In this document: piece by piece, positions 24,046-35,187 of the stretch
Layout: every line of letters starts with the position of its first letter
Position numbering within the stretch: the stretch's first letter is position 1
Assembly (NCBI GenBank): GCA_037013685.1
Contig: CM072919.1
Span: 52,446,116-52,510,115, forward strand
Origin: Acridotheres tristis
Lineage: Eukaryota; Chordata; Aves; Passeriformes; Sturnidae
DNA length: 64,000 nt
Direction of reading: 5' to 3'
Made by a program: the position numbers and the translations under genes
The notes under the pieces: generated by a model
Seen by the model: the letters and a program-made list of their open reading frames with translations, nothing else
Told to the model about the DNA's origin: nothing
Database searches by the model: none

Positions 24046-24792
24046 TACTACACCCTTCCCTTGTAAATGGAAGGTGGTGAGGGAATGGGTGTCCTGTAGC
24101 CAAGAAGAGGTGCCACACCTGGAGGTGTAGAAACATCTCTGAGTTTGGGGGTTGTGCTGAACATCTGTGAGAGCAGAATTAATAAATAATCATTTCAAAA
24201 AAGCCTTCAAATAAGGTTTTTGACTGAAGTTGAAGCACGTCAGGAGCTGGATCAGTGTGACCACAGGCAGGTAGGGAGGAGACAGGTGACATTTGGTGTT
24301 TCTTCCCCAAAATATGGGCTGGGTGTGACTTGAAATGTCTTTTGTTCCATGTGACTTGTTCTGCTGGTTTTGACACAATTACCCTGGGGCAGAGAGATTC
24401 AATGTGGTCAGGGGTTGCCCAGCTCCTGCCCAGGAAGAGGTAAGAATGTGGGTTTTCTCAGGCTGCTAATGAATTTTACTTTATTTTGTTACTTAACTTT
24501 ATTTTGATTTTTCTTCTCCTGCAAGCCCATCCTCCCACTCTTGATATATCTTTTTACACCATCTAGACCTATATTTTCCTCAGGTTTGGGATCCTTTGGC
24601 AATTGCATGGAACTCCCTTTTCTAAGTTTTTTTTGGTGTTAAGCCCAGGTTTTAGTTAGTGCCACAACATCCCAAAGCAACACCTGTTTACAGAGGTAAA
24701 AATTATGTTTTTTCCTCAGATACCCAAAGAAAACCCAAGGAAAAAAGCAGAAATTTGCCACAATACCTATCATCAGCCAGAAACAGGGTAAA

Positions 24793-24924
24793 TAATAGGA
24801 TAAACCCAAAGGTCCAAAGGCTCTAGCAGGAAAAGCACTGTATTTTTAAATTTTTAAGTAATAGGATAAACCCAAAGGTCCAAAGGCTCTAGCAGGAAAA
24901 GGACTGTATTTTTAAATTTTTAAG
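24793..24924. repeat. Recent 66-bp tandem duplication
   Basis: Two copies (24793-24858 and 24859-24924), each starting TAATAGGATAAACCCAAAGG, differ at about one position. This indicates a young duplication. Confidence 0.9.
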
Positions 24925-25724
24925 TAATTTTAAAATTTTTAGTTAATTAAAAAATACTTTTATTTTAAATTTGTCTTTATGTAATTTTTATTGTTATATT
25001 TTTATAATCTTATGTTTATTTTTAGTTTCTTTTCCACCCACAGCCTTCTCTTTATCACAGAAAGTTTTTGTGGTGAGCTGCTATCAGCAATCCTTCCTGC
25101 CCTCTGCAAAGGCAGCTGCTCCAGTGGTGTGTGATGAGTGATTACAAAAACCCCCTGAAAATACAAAATAAATTAGGTTTTAGGGTAAAACCTTGCAGCT
25201 GGGTAGCTTAATTGCAAAAACACTTCTAAAAAAATATTTTTATAGTAAAAAAAATTACAAATTGGGCTGAAAGGAACTGTACTTCAACCTTGTAGAATTC
25301 CTGAGGGCTGTTCTGCGTTGCCCTGACATCCTGGAACAGAGTGATCTCCAGCAGTGTTTCCTCCAACTGCACACTAACAAAAAATCATTTTTGGACAATC
25401 CATCTTCCTAGCTGAGAAAAAAAAAATCTCGAAATGCTGGAAAAGAGGGTGACGTGATGCTGAGTGGAGCTGGAGGGGAACCCCTGGTTCAGTGGGTGAG
25501 CAGGTGGCCCTAGGCAGGCAGCCCCTTCTTCATTGCCCTTGAGGAGGGACGGGAAAATCCCTCAGAAAACAATAAAATAAACCAAAACAACATTTAAAAA
25601 CAATACTTTGTTTCTCTTCACAGGAGCAAGTTGTGCTTCAGCACTGGACTTATTCCCACAGAGCAGACACAGGTGACAGGGTTTGGGATGAGCCTGGGGG
25701 CTGAGGGGAGGGAGTCTTAAATTT

Positions 25725-26285
25725 TGATTGCTAGAGAGAATTCCAACAGCAGGGAGAAGTTTTTATTTGTGGAAGAAAATTTTAATTCAGGGGATTCTAA
25801 TAGGGGGAGATTATTTTAAGTGGGGGGAGAATACTTTAATTTTGAGGAGAAAACCTAAATTTTGGAGAGAAAATATTAATTGAAAATAAAATATTAATTG
25901 AGGAGACAAGACATTAATTGGGGAAAAACTTTATGGGAAGAAAAGTTTGCAGGGAGGAAACTTTAATTATAGCAGAAAATTTTAATTGCAGGGAGAAAAT
26001 GTGACCTGAGGAGACCTTAATAGAGGAAGATTTTAATTGGTGGAGAAAACTAATTTAAGGTGGAAGTTTGACTGTGGGGAGAAAACTTGACTTATAGGGA
26101 GAAAATTTTAACCGAGCAGAGAAAAGTATAATTAAGCGGAAAAAAGTAATTGGGGGGGAGAGGAAATTTAAATTGCAGGGACAAGATTTCAATTGAGTGA
26201 GAAAACTTGAGCTGGGGGGAAGAGTTTAAATATGGCGCAGGGAGAAAGTTTTAAATGGTGAGAAAACTTTAATTGAGGACTGAGA
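25725..26285. repeat. Degenerate purine/AT minisatellite, unit about 20-24 bp
   Basis: More than twenty variable copies of a unit like GGGAGAAAATTTTAATTGAG in direct orientation. Copies differ by substitutions and length, so the array is old. The top strand is strongly purine-biased between AT-rich cores. It lies upstream of the B-lec-like gene. Confidence 0.8.
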
Positions 26286-27683
26286 GCCTTCATGACACCT
26301 TTGATACATGGAACTTTGCTTGGCAGGTGAGGCAAGAGCACCTGTAGAGACGGAACCCCAAAAATGGAGGAAATGAGAGTTTATTCCAGATTTTTGGGCA
26401 TGGAAAGGAGCAAGCGAGCAGGTAACTCTAGGGCAATGAACTGTAGAATCACTGTGTCTGGGCTTTATTGTGATACTTCTGTAATTTGAGAAGAAAACAC
26501 AGCTGAAGTAAGGTTGTAGGGGGGAAAAAGCTTTTTCTGGAACTTCCCTTGAGGGAAAATTTTTGTCACTCAGCAGATAGAATTTTTGCTCTAAAAAGGC
26601 CAATTTCAAATTCTAATTTAGTATTAACCCTTCCTGAGGCTCTTGAGTAACTGCTTCTTTTAGGTGTATTCCCCCCTTCGCCCAAATATTCAAAATTTCT
26701 GATTTATTCTGGATTAGAATAAAGAGATTTTTGAAGAGTTGAGCTATAGAAGATCTCAAAAAGAAATTTGGTGTTTAAATCCAGTTTGGACACATCAGAA
26801 AGTATTTATTATTTTTTTGTTTTCATGGGGAAATCAGCTTTCCCTTTTGCCCTGTTTCAGCTTTCCTCATTTTTTCCCATTTCTATGATCCCCTTGGCAC
26901 CCAATAAAGTAAAAAAAGGAATTTTGGGGCCTTTTCCATCATCTTGTTCTACCCAACCAGGGATTTTTGAGGTTTTTTTTTTTTTTTGCACATTTGTGCC
27001 TTTTTCAAATTTGTTTTTTTAGATTTTGATTTTATTTGTTGATTTTTCATTTGTTGATTAAAAAAAATTAATGTAACTTAAAAAAAAAATGGCATACTTG
27101 GCTTCTGACTTACTTTCTAATACTTTTCCAGGAAGAAGAGGCGATAGGAGGGTTTTTTCCATGAAACTTGGTTCATATGACAGGGACAAAAAAACAAAAA
27201 ATGGGGGAAGTTCTACTGGATGAAAACACTAAGATTTTTTTTGGATAAAACCCCTAGGAAATAGAATTGTGTTTGATCATGGTGAAGGGAAAGTGCATAT
27301 TCTGGATCACAAGATACAGAAATGGAGGCACCATGACCCAAAGTGTCCAAAGGCACCATAACCCTTAGTTTAGATGGAGAAAAAGCTTTAATAATGAGGT
27401 AACCCCCAGAAATTAAAGCAAAATTTTAATTATGGTACGTTTGAGGAGTTTGCCTCTGGAGCTGGGGAGGAAACTGTTCCCCAAAGAGTTCACATTAAAA
27501 AAAAAATTCTGTTCCACATGAAGAAGAAATTTTGGTATTTCTCACCCAAAATAGCACCAAGTCTACTGGCACTGGCACAAGACCAACCTTTCATCATCTT
27601 GGCACGACCTGTAGCGTGTTGCTGCCCTGGGAGCCCTTGCAGAGGCATTGAAGGTTTGTTCTCCTGCAGGTCACAGCGTGGAG

Positions 27684-29739
27684 ATGAAACCAGAGGCACG
27701 TGTTGCCTGCCAGGTGATGCTGGCAGTGATTTTCACAGCTCTGTTCATCACAGCCACTGCTTTTGCAGGTGAGTGTCAAAGTTTTAATCTCACGGGTAAT
27801 GTCTCTGAGATATTTAGGGTTTTTGCATTTGTGGCAGATCTACTTCCATGTTCCTGAGGAGGACAAGGCCTGCCCAAGCTGCTTTTCCCTCTGGGAGAAG
27901 GACGTTTCAGAGTAGTTTTTCTACAGAAGACCAAATCCATCCTCTTGGTGTGAAAGCTGATGTCATCTAGAAACCCTTATAAAATCAATAGGAAGAAGCA
28001 TTTCATGTCACATAGAAGTATTGTTTTCAGAGAATTCAGGGCCTGGAGATGTTGGCATGAGTCCCACCAAGTCAAGAAGTCTGCAGGAACAAGAGGACTT
28101 TTTTCCTGTCATTTTCACTACTTTTGCATTAATGGAAGAGAGGAACACGCATGGGCATGTTTAGGGATAGGGCTTCTCTGAAATTGCTCTTTAAAATGTG
28201 GGGTTTTTTACATCTACCACTCTGTTTCCTTCTTTGAAGGTGTAGCACCTGTGTTTCTTGTCCAACATCACAAGCTGGGCCATGATCTGAGCTTATTTTC
28301 TCACAGGATTTCTCCTAGTATCTTAATTTTTCTCACTGCCCACAACTGAGGCAGATGCAAGACTTTTGGAAGCCGTGGGGTGGACGATGATCTCTCCACC
28401 CCGGAGAGGCGAGGGGAAGGTGCTGCTCTGTAATGTTATTCTATTTTTAATGACAGTGCAGGCTTTTCAGCCTCAGGCCCAGCCCTGCTTTCAGTGTCCT
28501 TTCGACTGGATCAGGTACAGAGGAAAATGCTACTATTTTTCTGAGGTTGAGGGGAACTGGACATCCAGCCAGGACAACTGCTCGGCACTTGGTGCTTCCT
28601 TGGCCATGCTGGACAGCATGGAGGACTTGGTAAGGAGACATGAGGACCTGCTTGGCATAGGGGAAAAAACCAAAAGTATTTGAAACCTTTTCGTTTCTTT
28701 GACTGCTCTTCCAGCATCTTTCTTGAAGATTTGGGGTGAGAAGTTGGGGAAAAGGCCTTGAGGGTATGTTATCATGGGTATCTTCAAATTCCTCATTCAA
28801 ACCAACTGCTGCAAGAACTGTAGGAATACACCCCTGTTTCTAGATGACAGTTTTTGGTAACAGATTGAAATGTTCAAGCCCCAGAGAAGCCCTGAAACAG
28901 CACGAGCAACTGGTAAAATTGAGATTTTTTGGTTGGAAGAAGGTGAAAACCTTTCCTTTCCTCTCTTTCAGAGCTTTGTGATGAGATACAAAGGCATCTC
29001 AGAGCATTGGATTGGCCTTTTGCGGGAGGACGAGGAGCAGCCATGGCAATGGGTGAACCGCTCGCTTCTATCTTACCCGTGAGTCCATGGTTTTCATTAT
29101 TATGTTGTTGGGGGGTGTTTCCTCAGCTACAAAATGTGCATTTCTTCTTGTACTTGAGATACACCCAGAAGTAAAAATGGGACAACGTTTGGGAAGGGCA
29201 ACGTTATATCTGGTCTTTGTTTTCCCCTTTGACTTGAAAGATGGGAGGAGTGCGTTTAGTGAGAAAATCCTAAGTTTAGATTTTTTATTTTAAATTTGTT
29301 TTTTCATGCAAAGCTTTGGGTTTCATATTAGGAATAGATCAGTGTCCGTCTTGGCATATTGATATTGAATTAGTTCTATTCCTATAAAAGAAATACGACT
29401 AATATTTTGGCATGTTGGTCCGCATGAGGATGCCTGAGAACTGAAGCTGAGGGAGGCCTATGTGTGACTTTTTTCCTTTTTCCTGCCATCCCATCTGAAA
29501 TGGGTTATGTCTTCTGTACTTCCAGGTTTCCAATCCGTGGTGGTGGGCTCTGTGCTTACCTGGATGCCAGTGGGCTCAGCTCCTCCCACTGCAGCACTGA
29601 GAGGAGCTGGATTTGTAATAAACATGAGCTGCAGAGCTCAGGCAAGGGCAACAGGCTGAGACGGCCTCCAAACCTCTGTGTCAGCTCCTTGGGTGCTGCA
29701 GGGAGGCCTTCTCACTCCCAAATATCTGGTGCACCATAG
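27684..29739 (+). CDS. B-lec-like type II C-type lectin-like protein
   Basis: Four exons with GT-AG sites: 27684-27768 (coding part), 28457-28629, 28972-29078 and 29526-29739. Phases join and the lengths sum to 579 bases, so 192 codons plus stop. Exon 1 gives a short tail MKPEARVACQ and a membrane helix VMLAVIFTALFITATAFA. The extracellular CTLD carries C and W landmarks: QCPFDWIRYRGKCYYFS, NCSALGASLAML, EHWIGLLREDEEQPWQWV, GLCAYLDASG and SWICNKHE. No EPN/QPD calcium motif is seen, matching the CLEC2/B-lec group, whose members are ligands or partners of NKR-P1-type receptors. The tail has no ITIM. An upstream 5' exon is possible because an AG acceptor precedes the ATG at 27669. Divergent pairing with the ITIM gene matches the B-NK/B-lec arrangement of chicken MHC-B. 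The frame is intact, so the gene may be functional. Confidence 0.85.
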
Positions 29740-30514
29740 GGACATGAGAGAAAATATCAAAAAGGTTTTGAAGCCCCTGGGCAAGGAGTTATTGAGGGTT
29801 CCAGGGGACCAACAAGGTGTTTCTGGGACAAGGCAACCTTTGGGATCCCCGTGAGATAGTTCTTGAGAATGCAGGGGGGTGGGGTGGGGGGACAGGGCAG
29901 ACCTGGGGGATCTTTTTGGGTTTGGGGCAACTTGGTGATGGTCCAAATGCAGATGCCTTCTACTTCTTAGAGAAAAAGAAATTTATTCTATTCTGAGCAT
30001 ATTTACATGCTGAGTACTTGAAAATACATCTCAAGCATAGGGAACAGCAGAGGAAAAGAGTGGGGGCAGTGGGTGTGACCACATCCTTGTGATGACAAAA
30101 TCAGTTTTAATATGAGGTGTAGCAGCTGATATTAATACAAAGCCTGCAAAATTTAAGATTTTTAATTTGTGCTGGAAGCCCAGCCAATCATAGGCACTGA
30201 GGTCAGCGAAAGGAACCTTCAGAGGAAGCTGAATTTGGGATAAAAAGCAAAGTTTTTATCTCAAAACAAGCTCAGGGAAGCCCAGGTCCTATTAATGAGC
30301 TTTGGATGAATTTAACAACTTGAGATGAGCCATGCTGAGCTCAGACCCAAATTTCCCTGGACATAACTCAAAACAGATACATCTAAGATGGAGGTAGGAC
30401 CATAAACTGAGTTAGAAATGCCTCCAAGACTTGGAAAATAAGAGCTGAGGAGCATCAACAAGGATTTCCAACCACTATGATGTAATCAGCTTTTGAGAGG
30501 ATCCTTCCAGGGCA
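29740..30514. other. Spacer between B-lec-like gene and B30.2 exon
   Basis: Probably the B-lec-like 3' UTR on the left and flanking sequence of the minus-strand B30.2 exon on the right. I recognise no gene or repeat family here. Confidence 0.4.
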
Positions 30515-31455
30515 TCAGCCCTTGGGGGACAGTTTAATGGTTGAGAGGAGCACGCAGAAATAGGGGAAGACCCTCTCCCCACGGAAGGAGGCCACAGGAA
30601 AAGTGAAGATGCGTTGGCGGCTGCTGACGGCGTAGAAAGAGACCTGTCCCACCTCGTAGTCCAGGTAGACTCCAATCTCCCCATTGAGGAGTGGGACAGA
30701 GGTGTTGGATGGAGCTGTGAGGGCAACGCAGAGCTCATCATACTTCTGCAAGCCCCAGATTTCCGTGTTGGGCTTGAAGAGGACCCGGCCTTTCCTCTGC
30801 ACTGACTCACGGGCCACCCCCACGGCCCAGAAGCGCCCATTGGCCTCCACCTCCCAGTAGTGACGGCCCGAGGTGAAGCCCTCGCTGCCCAGCATGCACG
30901 GGTCTGTGTCGAACCGCCCTGGACCCGCGGGCCACTGGCATCGAGGTGTGCCCCAGGTGGCTTCTTTGAGGTCCTCAGAGAGGATCACCTCTGGGCCCAC
31001 TGTGGCTGGATCCAGCGTTATGTCCACTGAAAAGCAAAACAGAGGAAGAATCAGAAGCCAAATTTAAGCCTAGAGAACACACACCACCAAAATGCCTTCA
31101 GTGGTGACTTTTCAAAGAGAAAGAGAGAGGAAAGGTGAGGCTGGAGATGTAAGTGTGAAGAGGCGGAAGTTGGAGATAGAGGATATACATCCAGTTGAGG
31201 TTGGAGATGGAAGAGCAAAGAGATGGAGGTTGGATACAAAGGCCCTAGGGAGGCAGAAGGTGGAGCAGGATAATCTCCAACTCCATTGAACATTACAGCC
31301 CAGAGAACACAAGGAACAGGTACTTTGCTCGTTTCTAGCCATCTCTGATTACCTTCAAACTGTTTGGCAGTGTGGTAGTCCAGGGCAAGGTGCCATGTGC
31401 ATGGCCGTGGTTTCAGGAAGAAAGCCATTGCACCCTCAGTGACTTCTCTTCCTGA
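30515..31455 (-). CDS. TRIM/butyrophilin-type B30.2 (PRY-SPRY) gene, last two exons
   Basis: A linker exon at 31353-31455 (ends HTAKQFE plus one base) joins in phase to the terminal exon 30515-31026. That exon reads VDITLDPATVGPEVILSEDL, then GRFDTDPCMLGSEGFTSGRHYWEVE, VYLDYEVGQVSFYAV, and stops after about 170 residues. The LDP, WEVE and LDYE motifs in order are diagnostic of an intact PRY-SPRY domain, used by TRIM and butyrophilin proteins for ligand or target recognition. The linker exon resembles the 116-bp TRIM exon in position and its phase-1 exit. I could not find RING, B-box or coiled-coil exons on the minus strand between 31.5 kb and 33.5 kb. The domain itself is uninterrupted. The gene may start further right, may be truncated, or may be an orphan B30.2. 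Confidence 0.8.
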
Positions 31456-33522
31456 CTGGAGGCACAGGAAAAGGAAAGAAAGCATAAAATCTAATTATTA
31501 TCCTTCAAAAAGTCACATCTCAACTTCTGCCCCTTTCTATGTCAAAAAATGTGTTTAACTACGACATTTAATCAAAGTACTTCAAGCAAATAGCATTCTT
31601 TTTCTTCAACAGTTGCAACGGAGCTTGGTTAGTTTATGGGAAGACCCTTGGAGATGAGTTAAATCAGTTAATTCCCTGATGACTATGTGCTATGAGGAGT
31701 ACATTGGGATGAATCCATTTCCACCGTAGATATTATTATACTCCCAAATCTCCATTCCTCATGCTGGCTGAAGGCTGAATCTATCCATCCTAAATCCATC
31801 ACTGCCTCCACCATTCATCAATCAAATCTGACAAAGTTTATTTGAGTGAGGAAAGTCCCTAAATTTGAGATAAGCCACATTCACCTCTCACATCCAGAGA
31901 AATCTTGTGAGAAGGGGAAGAAATTTGCTGCTGACCTTGGAGAAATTGTGTATGGAGGAGATAAGAGCTGGCACCAAATGGTCTCAAATTCATGCTCTGG
32001 AAGTCTGGGTGGGGTTTTGCATGCAAGCAAGGGATTGCCCATGCTAACGGGCCCTGGACATGAGAAATAAAGCCCCAAATAATAATAAACCATGGTGTGA
32101 CAGTTGAAAACAAACATACTTATTTTCCATGTGTTTTCCTCATGCAATCTGCAGATAAGGGGATTAAAACAGCAGGGTGATGAGTAAAAGTGGGAAAAAG
32201 ATGAGAAAAGCACCCAAATGAAGATAAAAGCAGGACCCATGCTGTTTCTCATTCAAATTCCCCATCTGGATTGTTACAGGTAGCTGAGAAGCAAGTAATC
32301 ACCATGACTCTCCATTGCGAAACACATTTAAATCCGAAACAAAGATCCTGACACCAAAGCAAGGTTAAATCACTTCCCTTCTTGAGTTAATGGGATGGGG
32401 AGGAGGCTCAAAATCCCGTTTCCCCCACCTCCCCACAGACATCAGGGTGATGTAAGCCCCCTATCTGCACTGGGATTTTCCCCCTCACTCAAACCTCCTT
32501 GGTGTTTTCCTTGCTGTCGCTGGTGCTGTTTTGGGGTTCCTCCAGATGGTTTTCTTCCACTGGCTGCTTCGCCACTGTGTTTTTTTCCTTTTGGGATTTT
32601 TTTCTTCCTCTCTCTGGCACAGGCTCAGCCAAAGCTCAGTCCTGTCTCAGCCTCTGCCAGCTTTTATCAGCCAAGAAGGGAGGAGCCCTCCAATCTCTTG
32701 CCTGCAGATGGGGCAATGACGTGCTTGGACACCTTCTGGCACCATCTGATTGCCCCTTTCCCTCCCATTTTAGGGACATTTATTTTCTCAACACAGGGAA
32801 GGCAGTGAGGGGGCGTTTTTAGGGGAATTATTTGTTTCCCTCAACCAAATAATGTAAGATTTTGAAGGCAGGATTATACAAATAATCTAAGCTGATTGCT
32901 TTAGTTTCTCTTTTTAAATCCAGTCTCACCTGCAGTCCCTAAGGAAGGTGTTGGCAGAGTTTCTGGACTGGAGAGCAAGTGAAGAGATACCAGGACTACT
33001 TGGTACAGGGGGTCCCCCTATTCTCCAGCAATCTGAAAGGGTCTTTGGGTATTTATTTTCCCCCAAGTCCCTCTTGAAGAAACACGTGGGATCATATCCA
33101 AGAGGCATCCTGGCACCCTGCAAAGCCTTACACCCAGCTGGAGTGGTTGCTGCAGAACCTGGGCAGGTTTGGCAAGAACCACTTCCATGTGCAGCTGCTT
33201 ATTATACACATTTTAAATCAATGGCACTGCTCATTTTCATCCCAAACTGAGTCATAAAGGGACATTTGTTAACATGGAATTAACTGCTTCTCAGAGCCTG
33301 CAGTTGGTTTTGGGCAGAATATAGGGAGGAATGGCAATAGGGGAGGAGAAGGAGAACCTTAGGCTGAAGTACTTAATTACCCTACAGTCGCTAATTAGCT
33401 GCATCCCCAGCCCTGCCCCAGTGTTACAGCCCCCCTGGCTACAACGTAAGTAGTTCTGTCCTTTAACTGAAAAGGGGAAGATTCAGGTCTGGGGGTTGCA
33501 TATGGATTTCTGTCTCCTCTAG
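31456..33522. other. Spacer between B30.2 gene and TRIM fragment
   Basis: No TRIM exon was recognised on either strand. A 23-bp exon of the minus-strand B30.2 gene should lie here if the gene is complete, but I could not identify it with confidence. Confidence 0.4.
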
Positions 33523-34600
33523 GAGACGAGTGAAACCGAGCGGTGCCGCACTGAGGCCGAGTTGGAGCAGCTGCACCAGCCGCGGGCGGAGCAGGAGCGC
33601 ACGGTGCTGGGGCGGCTGGCTGAGCTGGACCACACCTTTGCAGCTGCCCATGCTGAAAAATCATTGCGGCTGGCCGACAGGGTTGCACAGCTCCACAGAC
33701 TCATTGGGCAGCTGGAGGCCAGGTGCTTGCCCCAGGTGAGTGCCCTCCTTACCCAAAAGGTCTCCCAAAGTGCTGCCTATGGGGTCTTGAACTCCCTTTT
33801 TTCTCTCTTTTTCCTTTTAGGATGTTGGGAGCATCCTAAGCAGGTATGTGGTTTCACGTCCCTATCACTCCAGCTGCGGAGAGGGGCTTGGCTGATACAT
33901 CCGTCGCGTAACACCCGTCCCTGTCATTTCTTTTCCCAGCTGGAGTGAAATGAGGGTCCACCTCCCATCAGGACTCCCCATGGAGCTGGAGAAGAGCCTG
34001 AGCTCCTGCTGCTGCCAAAGCGATGCTCCGTGGGAGGCCCTGGAGAAGTTTAGAGATATTTGGGTAGAAATTGGATATTTTAGGAGAATTCAGGGATATT
34101 TTAGGAGAATTTGGAGGCTCTGGGGAGGAATGCAGAGATATTAGGGATAATTCAGATATATTGGGGGGAGGAATTCAGAGTTATTTTGGGAGGAATTCAG
34201 TTGCATTTTGGGATAATTCAGTCATCAGGGGAGAAGTCAGAGGCATTTCAGGAGGAAGAAGGGCTTGTCCAAGGGAAAGGCAGCTGCAGGCTCTGCACCT
34301 GATCACTCCCCACCTTCTTCCCTCCTCCCAGACACAGATCCCCCCATGGGTCTCCCCACACCAAAGACTACGCTGGAGACTGGCACAACTCCTCTCCCAC
34401 AGCTTTTGCCAGAGAGGAAAAGTGTGCGGTGGGATGAGGAGGAGCAGCAGGACGAGGCCAGAGAGCCCCGTTGAGGCCAGGAGCTGTCTGGCAGCTGTCA
34501 GGGTGTCATTGCCAGGACATGGACACAATAGGTGGACTCTGCAAGATGCCGCCTGTGCATCCTCATCCTAAGTGCTGCCCGTATTCCTAGGGACACAAAT
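33523..34600 (+). pseudogene. TRIM-family fragment: coiled coil, 23-bp exon, 116-bp exon, broken PRY
   Basis: Exon 33523-33735 (213 bp, TETERCRTEAELEQL-like coiled coil ending EARCLPQ), exon 33821-33843 (exactly 23 bp, DVGSILS) and exon 33940-34055 (exactly 116 bp, ending EALEKFR) reproduce TRIM exons 3-5 in length and phase. After the 116-bp exon the donor GT is missing (ATATT follows). A minisatellite fills the next 200 bases. From 34332 a PRY-like segment with LLPERKSVRWDEEE runs to a stop near 34474, and residual SPRY-like sequence continues in another frame until the solo LTR at 34612. RING and B-box exons are absent upstream. It appears to be a truncated TRIM pseudogene, although the coiled-coil exons are open. 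Confidence 0.75.
34050..34262. repeat. Degenerate minisatellite in the TRIM fragment intron
   Basis: About nine imperfect copies of a unit near 22 bp, GATATTTTAGGAGAATTCAG-like. It begins inside the end of the 116-bp exon and overlaps the lost donor site. Confidence 0.75.
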
Positions 34601-34611
34601 GGTTTCATGAC

Positions 34612-35181
34612 CGTGGGAATCCTTAAAATTAGAGGGTTTTGGGAAAGCTGCAAAAAGTAGGTTTCAGAAACAGCAGAACTGCGATTAGAGCTAAGCAGTA
34701 GCCATAATATTTGTCAGCAGAAAAGTCAGAGGAGATGCAGAAAGCAAGGACAAATAGAACAATGGTCTGTGTATTAAAGTTTGGCTAGAATAACTCCCTA
34801 AGCTGCAGAGAACTATATCTAACAAGATATTAGGAAGTTCTAAGCTTAATAATGGAGCTCTGTGCATTGTATTTTAAGGCTTACAAGTAGGTTTTGTATT
34901 TGAAATAAGCAAGAGTTGTTTTAACCAAAGGTACATGTACCTATAGTGGTTGGATTAAACTACTGTCAATATGCTTTTGCTTTTTGTGATTGGTCAAAAA
35001 ACTTTTAAAGTACATTGTAACTCCAAGTTCTGCGGCTGCTGCCGAGGACGTCAGTTGCTGGCATCTTCCCATTGTCCCAACCATGTAATGAGAATGATGC
35101 TGAAAATAAACAGCTCGAGACGTGTTCCACAGCAGTCCCATCCCGTTCGTGATTCTGTACATAAACCCGTGGCCGGCACTA
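34612..35181 (+). mobile_element. Solo LTR of an endogenous retrovirus, 6-bp target duplication
   Basis: A 570-bp segment is bounded by the direct repeat CATGAC at 34606-34611 and 35182-35187. It starts CGTGGGAATCCTT, close to the TGTGGGAATCC start that I associate with avian class II LTRs, and has an AATAAA at about 35105 followed by a short R/U5-like stretch. No internal viral sequence adjoins it. The ends deviate from TG...CA (CG...TA with a 6-bp duplication). A 4-bp TGAC duplication with a CA end is the alternative reading. Confidence 0.65.
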
Positions 35182-35187
35182 CATGAC

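Larger units (their letters stand above)
23846..27669. other. Spacer between the two lectin-like genes
   Basis: The 5' ends of the B-NK-like and B-lec-like genes face each other across this 3.8 kb. It is AT-rich and holds an (ACAT)n patch, a 66-bp tandem duplication and a purine-biased minisatellite, listed separately. No other coding region was recognised. Promoters of both genes should lie at its two ends, but I cannot name specific elements. Confidence 0.6.

Noticed and set aside
34181..34528. Minus-strand frame with a hydrophobic LVLLLLLIPP segment, a possible membrane protein
   Set aside because: It is antisense to the PRY-like segment of the TRIM fragment and has no splice or start support.
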